This document shows, piece after piece, positions 40,941 to 46,643 of a stretch of 46,643 bases of DNA (positions are counted from its first letter, which is position 1; each line of letters opens with the position of its first letter). The position numbers and the translations under genes are program-made. Source of the stretch: Acrasis kona (Eukaryota; Heterolobosea; Eutetramitea; Acrasida; Acrasidae). The notes beneath the pieces were generated by a model, which ran no database searches, was not told where the DNA came from, and was given only the letters and a program-made list of their open reading frames with translations. Location of the stretch: contig JAOPGA020001275.1 in assembly GCA_026419775.2 (NCBI GenBank), forward strand, positions 1 through 46,643. The letters run 5' to 3'.

Positions 40941-42089
40941 ATGATGCGAAGATTCTTAATAGTATCTACTCTGATCTGTGCTTTATATGCATTGAAAGAG
41001 CGTCCGAGTATCGGCATTATAAGATGGGATGCTTGGAACCAAGTCGATGGTCAATACGATGAAATTTCTTTTTTTGAACACAGAGCGATGAGCCCTTTAG
41101 CTCATCATTATAAGTTGCCATTTTATGCGACAGAGTTATCACCGACCAATGTATCATATAATGCAGACTCACAATCCATCATGGATTCAGAAATCTTATT
41201 TGGAAGGCAGGCTGGAATAGACTATTGGGCGTTCGATACATACTGCAAATTCGGTCCAAACTGCACGACAAATTCAGACAAGTGCAAATACTATTACGAA
41301 ACCACATCCAACAGATATTGCCCAAGAAACCCTGAGTATAGTCTAGACTTATACTTCAATTCAAAATATCAACATTTGATTAATTTTACTTTGATATTAT
41401 TAGGTTCTGTTCCCTGCGATGAGAATGCAATGCTCCATAACATTGCCCTCATGAAGCGCCCTGGGTTCCAAACAGTATTGGGCGGTAGACCTCTACTTTA
41501 CCTCTTCCAATTCAGTAATGGCGAAGCCGTGAACTGTGGTGGCAGTTGGGAAGGTAGCAGATCAATTTTTGATAAATTTCGTAACATGGCGAAGCAAGAA
41601 GGACTTCAAAATCCATACATGGTGTTGATGGACTTTGATCCAGCCACAGTAAAAAGAAATGCTGAGGCTTTAGGATTTGACGCCATTAGCACTTATGCAC
41701 TCCCAGGAGGAACTCCTCAGGGTGTTGATTTTGTTGAACAAGTTAGAAGAGCTTCGAATTGGTGGGACACTGCAGAAAAGATGAATGCAAAGGTAGTTCC
41801 TCTGGCTCCAACAGGATGGGATCCAAGACCAAGATTTGAATCAAAGGTGCCATATGTTGAAGAGGGCCCTGAGCATTATAAACAGGCTACTGTCGAGGAA
41901 ATACAGGGGTTGGTCAAATCGGCTATTCAGTGGAGCTGTGCTCATAAAGCAGCCGCAGAGGCACAAACAGTAATTATATATGCTTGGAATGAAGTGAGCG
42001 AGAATGGTGGCTGTTTGATTCCAAACATTGGTAACGGAACTGCTTATGTTGATGGACTATCAAAAGTTTTGCCAATGTACTGTCCTTGA
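40941..42089 (+). CDS. Secreted WbsX/GH99-like glycoside hydrolase
   Basis: From ATG 40941 (MMRRFLIVSTLICALYAL, signal peptide) a 382-aa frame. Motifs are AGIDYWAFDTYC (about 90-101), RPLLYLFQF, GFDAISTYALPGG and the C-terminal YAWNEVSENGGCLIP, matching the AWNE..E....P signature of WbsX/GH99-like barrels. GH99 enzymes act on alpha-mannans and N-glycan precursors; the exact substrate here is unknown. Paired cysteines in the CKFGPNCTTNSDKCKYY region suit a secreted protein. The frame is open upstream to 40854 but without a better start. Confidence 0.8.
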   Translation: MMRRFLIVSTLICALYALKERPSIGIIRWDAWNQVDGQYDEISFFEHRAMSPLAHHYKLPFYATELSPTNVSYNADSQSIMDSEILFGRQAGIDYWAFDTYCKFGPNCTTNSDKCKYYYETTSNRYCPRNPEYSLDLYFNSKYQHLINFTLILLGSVPCDENAMLHNIALMKRPGFQTVLGGRPLLYLFQFSNGEAVNCGGSWEGSRSIFDKFRNMAKQEGLQNPYMVLMDFDPATVKRNAEALGFDAISTYALPGGTPQGVDFVEQVRRASNWWDTAEKMNAKVVPLAPTGWDPRPRFESKVPYVEEGPEHYKQATVEEIQGLVKSAIQWSCAHKAAAEAQTVIIYAWNEVSENGGCLIPNIGNGTAYVDGLSKVLPMYCP

Positions 42090-42305
42090 ATAAAAATGTT
42101 GCTTTTGAAAATAATCAAATCCTATAAATTAGATGATACAGACCTTAAACAAGCATTGCTGTCAAGACGAACCAATTCAACATCTCACATCTGAAACTTA
42201 CACAACATGAATCAAAGAAATTCAAAAACACTGTTGTAATGACTAACTGGATTATAGCACAAACTATTAAAAACTACTTAATATTTTTAATTAACATAAT
42301 ACAAG

Positions 42306-42458
42306 ATGTCTCAAAACAGCATAGGACAACAAGTCATTCAGGAGCTAGAGAATCTAAATCAAATATTAAGCACAATCAAGCAATCTCTAATAGACGCAAA
42401 CAAAGCAACAAAAGACAGAAGACTACAACAGACATCAGTCACAAACGACATTAAATAG
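42306..42458 (+). CDS. Small coiled-coil protein, 50 aa
   Basis: ATG 42306 to TAG 42458. The sequence is polar and helical with regular hydrophobics (IGQQVIQELENLNQILSTIK, then QSLIDANKATKDRRL), a clear heptad pattern. No transmembrane segment and no named family. It could be a subunit of a small coiled-coil complex. Good composition but short, so moderate confidence. Confidence 0.5.
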   Translation: MSQNSIGQQVIQELENLNQILSTIKQSLIDANKATKDRRLQQTSVTNDIK

Positions 42459-42474
42459 GCCAGTTAATAAACTT

Positions 42475-42480
42475 AAAAAA
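42475..42480 (-). terminator. T-run Pol III terminator of tRNA-Pro
   Basis: Six T on the minus strand follow the last base of the tRNA directly, as expected for RNA polymerase III termination. Confidence 0.8.
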
Positions 42481-42552
42481 GGGGACAAACGGGAATCGAA
42501 CCCGTAACCTTCCGCACCCAAAGCGGAAATCATACCACTAGACCATTATCCC
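42481..42552 (-). tRNA. tRNA-Pro (anticodon UGG)
   Basis: The minus strand folds as a 72-nt cloverleaf without intron. The acceptor is GGGATAA / TTGTCCC, and the D-arm contains the A-box (TGGTCTAGTGGTATGA). The anticodon stem is TTCCGC/GCGGAA with loop TTTGGGT (anticodon TGG). The T-arm is ACGGG-TTCGATT-CCCGT, the B-box. The discriminator is C, as in eukaryotic tRNA-Pro. CCA is not encoded. Confidence 0.95.
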
Positions 42553-42604
42553 ATTACAAAGTTGTATAATAATAAAAACTAATATACTATATATATAAAT
42601 CTTT

Positions 42605-43252
42605 TTATGATTTTTTTAGGTTATGATATGCCCAGTATAACCTAGTAATTGATGTATATATTACCATTAGAGAGAATAAAAGCATCAAGTGGACACACGA
42701 TGCAAAAGAAATAGGGACAACAAGCAACCAAACAATATAAAAAACTATTGTTTCTGTTCCTTCTATTAATCCAGTTGGCATGTGCACTGTTGTGAATTTC
42801 TTCTCTGTCTTCACCTTTGATTCTAAAATTGCTGATAGCACCATCCAACTAACGCCATTTACCATGTATGAACTGAGGAGCGTTCCCAGCGTAATAACTG
42901 CATAGATATCAAAGTGTGTCAAGGCACGCCCAACGTTCATTTCACTGCAAATAATCCCTATCGGCACAGCGCAGTAAACACAAAAGTCAACGTATAGATC
43001 TAATAATCCTCCAAATTCTGTCTTGTTATTATTTATTCTCGCGACAACACCATCAAGACCGTCCAAGATTCTATTAATTACCCACAGTAATAAAGAAATG
43101 TTAAAGCTCATATAAAAGGCCGCCACGGCACTCGCTAATCCAAACACACCCGACAACAACGTTATTTGGTTAGGAGTGATACTTTTCGGTACATACTTTG
43201 CTGTTGAAGAAAACAATACCTCCTTCACCGGTCGGAGGAGATTATCAAACAT
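42605..43252 (-). CDS. CDP-alcohol phosphatidyltransferase
   Basis: A 215-aa frame from ATG 43252 (MFDNLLRPVKEVLF). The family signature DGx2ARx8Gx3Dx3D is complete: DGVVARINNNKTEFGGLLDL followed by YVD. It is preceded by TPNQITLLSGVFGLAS and six or so membrane spans. Enzymes of this class transfer a phosphoalcohol from CDP onto an alcohol acceptor in phospholipid synthesis, in ER or mitochondrial membranes. The signature does not fix the substrate. The frame is open upstream to 43303, so a longer N-terminus or first exon is possible. Confidence 0.85.
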   Translation of the reverse strand: MFDNLLRPVKEVLFSSTAKYVPKSITPNQITLLSGVFGLASAVAAFYMSFNISLLLWVINRILDGLDGVVARINNNKTEFGGLLDLYVDFCVYCAVPIGIICSEMNVGRALTHFDIYAVITLGTLLSSYMVNGVSWMVLSAILESKVKTEKKFTTVHMPTGLIEGTETIVFYIVWLLVVPISFASCVHLMLLFSLMVIYTSITRLYWAYHNLKKS

Positions 43253-43398
43253 AATAATTGTATTACTCAACCCAATTATCAGGCCAACAATAAAACACAA
43301 CAAACTAACAAGTGTTATCAGGATGACATCGTGTATAAATCAATTTTATTTTTACACAATTCAACTTTCAAAAAAACAACAGGTCACACACCCGGTTT

Positions 43399-44369
43399 TT
43401 AATTATTTTTAACAATCGACATTACCATCTCTCTGAATTTGTTTGAAGTTAACAAATTACGCAGCTCATCAACCTCCGACTCAAGCTTCTTTACTTTTTC
43501 ATGTAATGATTCATTCTCTCTTAAAAGAGGCTGTAGATTGGCTTGTATTGTGTTGTAACCATGTAGCACGGATGCTCTTTTATTTTCTAAAAATGTAGCA
43601 AGTGGTTGATTGTTCATTTCTATGGCAATGTCCCTTGCTGTTTTTCCGCTATTGTCCCTAATGTCAATCAGTCCGTTGAAGTTGAGTAAAGTGCTGCAGA
43701 CTTTCTGACTTAGCGTCATGACAGCCAAGTGAAGTGGTGTCTGGCCATTATCATCCTAAAGAGTTAATTATTTGAAAATGTGTGATGATTAATTACCTTC
43801 TTGTTGGGATCCGATCCATAATTTAATAGTAGCCTCGAAATTTCAATTTGGGCACCAATAGCATCCTCGTCATCCATGCCGTCCTCTCTTAGACATTTGT
43901 CCATGCAACAAATGTGAAGAGCAGTTCGTTTACTTTTCGACTCGATAGTATGAACATCACATTTCCTCTTTAGTAATTCTGTAATGCAGTACACACTCCG
44001 ACTGGCGACAGCGAACATTAAGGGTGTGTAATGCTCCTGGTCAATAGAGTCAATAAGTGAATCACTTGTGGTTGGTGCATTTAGAATGAGTTGCAGCACA
44101 GTATGGTTACCTGTGTGCGCAGCAAGATGAAGAGCATTGCTCCCACCCTCAAGTGACTGTACAGCGGGATTTGCTCCATATCGTAGTAACAAACGAACAA
44201 GTTCTGGATTCTGGTGCATAATCGCATAATGCAAACAACAACCACCCTCATCTATTTTAAGTGCATTGATATCGTACGTTGATGGAGGTGAATTTTGAAG
44301 CAAGTCATTCGCAAACTGGTAGTTATTTGATAAGCAAGCATTCAGTAACTGTTCTGTTATAGGTGACAT
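43399..44369 (-). CDS. Ankyrin-repeat protein with C-terminal coiled coil
   Basis: Exons 44369-43797 and 43755-43399 with a 41-nt intron give 309 aa from Met MSPITEQLLNACLSNN. Ankyrin units include GGCCLHYAIMHQNPELVRLLL, GSNALHLAAHTGNHTVLQLIL, YTPLMFAVASRSVYCITELL, KRTALHICCMDK...ISRLLLNYG and DDNGQTPLHLAVMTLSQKVC. A coiled coil (LRENESLHEKVKKLESEVDE) ends the protein. An upstream ATG (44456) would extend it by 29 residues but would overlap the start of the divergent gene at 44438. Likely a cytosolic scaffold, without a specific partner. Confidence 0.85.
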
Positions 44370-44437
44370 TTGATCACACACGTTCAACAATTCGTTTTGG
44401 CGCCAATAGTGTTCTTGTTGACAGAAGTCAATCACAT

Positions 44438-46452
44438 ATGAATGAATTTGATGCATCCCTCTTTTGTCTTGTTAAGGAGGAGGAGTTGATTGGAAAAGCC
44501 CACCCAAGTGTACAAGGTCAAGTATATGCAGGTTATCTACAGGGACTTCGATTATTGGATTTAAATCAAAGTAGTGTGGCATTAGGTTGCTTGACCACTT
44601 CGATCGGTCTTGTACCACTCTTGACCATATACCGTTTTCGTGCCATTGCCTTCTTATACAGCAAACTCTATGACATGGCCATTAATGATTGTAATTTAGT
44701 CCAATCTACCCTAAAACAATCTGGTCATGAGCGCTATGGCCATTATGATCAAGTAATGAAAGATGTAAGTATTAAACAACAAACACATCATAATTATGTC
44801 AGTAACACTTCAACTAGACGTACATCATTAGAGGTCATGCACTTATTCTTGTAAATAGATTTAAGGAAGCCTATGAAAATTACACGTCCGCTTCCAAACC
44901 AGATGACAAAGTACTACAAGCCCTCCTACTGCTCTCCACAAAACTATTAGAATCATCAAAAGAACACACAGAAACACTTTTAACGGACAAGCTAATAGAA
45001 CTGAGCCTTGAATACGAAAAACAAATGATCAAGGACGCCCTCTCAGCAGGAGTCAAACAAAAGGAACAATCCATACACGCCATCCTTGAAGACTTGGATC
45101 CACTCCCACTGGATGATGTAGTCTCCCTAGTAGGAAGCAGCGACATTAGTGCAAGGTCATTAGGAATAACCATATTCATCGATTATGCTTTACAACAAAA
45201 CCAAGTCAAAAACGTTGAAGAAATCATGAGCTGCGGAGGTTTAGAAAGCATTCTCCAGTCACTAATCATTCACATTGATGGACCCAACGACTGCGACATT
45301 AAACTAATCAACGAATTACAATTCTTCGCCACCAAAGCCATTTGCGATCTCTGCAGCCACCGATCGCTCAACGCAGCCGATCGCATCATCAAGAACGAAA
45401 CGGTTCCCTTCGATCAAGTCCTTGATAAATTATCCACTCAGATCCAGTCACATGCCATTGATTTTGAATTATCGGTCGCAAGCATATCAGCACTATCGTA
45501 CATGATTGGAAGCGCAGGAGGCAGCCACAGCAACATTATATTCGATTCCATCAACATGGACTCCATCATGACGATGCTCCAATCAAGTCATTCCCAATTG
45601 GACAAGAATTGCGAATACATCACCCAAGCACTTTATCAATTCGCCAATTGTGCATCGCCACACATTAAATTTCAATTCGTCAGGAATGAATCGTTCGTTC
45701 ACATCATGATGGAATTGAGCAACCAATCCAAATGCATGCCGATCAAATTCTTTGCCATCTCAATCATTGGAAAAATATGTCAGAATCCAGAATTATGGGG
45801 TCATCCAGAATGGTACCACGAAATGTCACGAATCATCGACGTCACGATCTGCAATCGATTCCATTTCGTGAAGAATTTACTTTCATGCATCACCACACAT
45901 TTAAAAAACGATCGTAATTTGGCGATCATTTGTGTTTATACGTTAACTCAATTATTTGGATTTAACGTCGCCAGGAACCAATTCGAACGATTCGGCGGCG
46001 AAGATTTATTTTGTGAATTGGAACAAGATGGATTGTTTAGTGCATTTAGAGGAAATCGATATTACAAAATGATGATTGAATATGGAGATTGTATCGGACG
46101 CGTTTTATCGGATTGTCAATATCTCATTCTACAAGACAAGCCGTTTAACAGAGTGGAGTCGCTGAGGAAGCATTTGGAAGAATTTAGAGATTTGGAAGAT
46201 TCGAAGAAGATGGATGTGGTCGTGGTTGCGGACACTGAGAAGAAGAAGAAGAAGAAGAGGAAGAGGAAAAAAAAGATTGAAAAAAATGTGGATGGAGATG
46301 AGGAGGATGAGATTTTGGTGATTGAGGAAAAGAGAGAGGAAGAGAAACAAGAGTTGATTCGTGATCCGTATCGTTTATTTGTGACCGAATTTGAGAGAGG
46401 TATTTTTGAATTGGCGAAAACTGTTGGTTGGGGCGAATCACCATCACATTAA
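44438..46452 (+). CDS. TPR/ARM-repeat protein (UNC-45-like layout)
   Basis: Exons 44438-44764 and 44866-46452, with a 101-nt intron ending TTTAAG, give 637 aa. The N-terminal 110 residues form TPR-like helices (QVYAGYLQGLRLLDLN, YRFRAIAFLYSKLYDMAI). From about 130 to 540 there are armadillo-like helices (GGLESILQSLI, FFATKAICDLCSH, VASISALSYMIGSAG, FFAISIIGKICQ). A Lys-rich block (KKKKKKRKRKKK) and a Glu-rich block follow near the end. TPR plus ARM recalls UNC-45 myosin chaperones, but no UCS-specific signature is evident. It stops 5 bp before the convergent gene's stop. Confidence 0.65.
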
Positions 46453-46457
46453 AGTGT

Positions 46458-46643
46458 TTAAACTTTTTTTCTGTTTTTTGTCTTTTTTTCTCCTACCGGT
46501 CTTTTTGGAGCAAATCCTTCATCTTTTCTTCCATTTAATTTTTTAATCTCGTTGATCATGATTTTCAGATTATCATTGATGACGTTACAGGTCGGACTGT
46601 CTTGTCCGTAAATTTCTCTGAATCCCATGTTGGTGGCTTCTAA
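46458..46643 (-). CDS. 3' end of an unrecognised gene, cut by the window edge
   Basis: The minus strand is open for 61 codons from the window end to TAA at 46460-46458. It reads TNMGFREIYGQDSPTCNVI, NDNLKIMINEIKKLNG and a basic tail APKRPVGEKKTKNRKKV. Composition is coding-like and the stop is 5 bp from the convergent TPR/ARM gene. The family cannot be judged from this piece. Confidence 0.55.
   Translation of the reverse strand, partial: LEATNMGFREIYGQDSPTCNVINDNLKIMINEIKKLNGRKDEGFAPKRPVGEKKTKNRKKV

Noticed and set aside
12260-42089. Co-regulated carbohydrate cluster
   Set aside because: GH3, GH13, GH99-like and beta-helix genes are scattered over 30 kb on both strands among unrelated genes; there is no evidence of joint control.
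44370-44456. N-terminal extension of the ankyrin gene from ATG 44456
   Set aside because: It would overlap the start of the divergent TPR/ARM gene by 19 nt, while an internal Met at 44369 gives a clean start of the first repeat.

Overview
This window looks like the end of a chromosome from a compact, AT-rich, free-living unicellular eukaryote. It has spliceosomal introns of mostly 34-56 nt, a nuclear-type tRNA-Pro, and core eukaryotic proteins (CstF-50, YIPF6, a longin R-SNARE, FAM32A, an RGS protein, a kelch/BTB protein). It also has secreted hydrolases and NHL, fascin-like and ephrin-receptor-like Cys-rich proteins. A heterolobosean or similar amoeba is my best guess, from gene style only; no sequence here proves it. 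Genes are not in operons. They are tightly packed on both strands, with divergent start codons sometimes 0-70 bp apart and convergent stops a few bp apart or overlapping.

Left end (1-8535). The window opens with C-rich (CCAA)n followed by four CCCAAA units, the orientation expected of a left telomere. About 1.6 kb of AT-rich DNA follows, holding five degenerate copies of a repeat of about 75 bp. Then come a secreted NHL-propeller gene, a broken Penelope-like reverse transcriptase, a cluster of GC-rich hairpins, a 5'-damaged DDE transposase, and a nearly complete 1.83-kb PIF/Harbinger-type transposon with terminal inverted repeats and a TA target duplication. All six ambiguous bases (N) lie in these mobile elements.

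Middle (8536-29760). There is a Rieske-like protein with an unusual fourth ligand, a four-exon JmjC-like gene, a Cys-rich secreted protein, a GH3 beta-glucosidase, and a fascin-like/zinc-ribbon gene interrupted by one TGA. Next is a large PBZ-PIF1-helicase-BRCT fusion with a Thr/Pro-rich tail. The rest are a WD40 protein, YIPF6, CstF-50, a probable mitochondrial uL10, an unrecognised multi-spanning membrane protein, an RGS protein, FAM32A, a frameshifted beta-helix gene and a longin SNARE.

Right (29963-46643). This part holds an ecto-NTPDase, a secreted alpha-amylase, a Tm-1/UPF0261 protein, a small Cys-rich secreted protein and a (Thr-Pro)n GPI-anchor-type mucin. These are followed by an LZTR1-like kelch-BTB-BTB protein, several very small spliced genes, a WbsX/GH99-like secreted protein, tRNA-Pro(UGG), a CDP-alcohol phosphotransferase, an ankyrin protein, a TPR/ARM protein and the 3' end of one more gene.

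The secreted set (GH3, GH13, GH99-like, NTPDase, Cys-rich proteins, mucin) fits an osmotrophic or phagotrophic cell that digests external polymers and nucleotides. The most novel-looking single gene is the PBZ-PIF1-BRCT fusion. All splice structures were built by eye from GT-AG sites and reading-frame continuity and have not been tested against transcripts.
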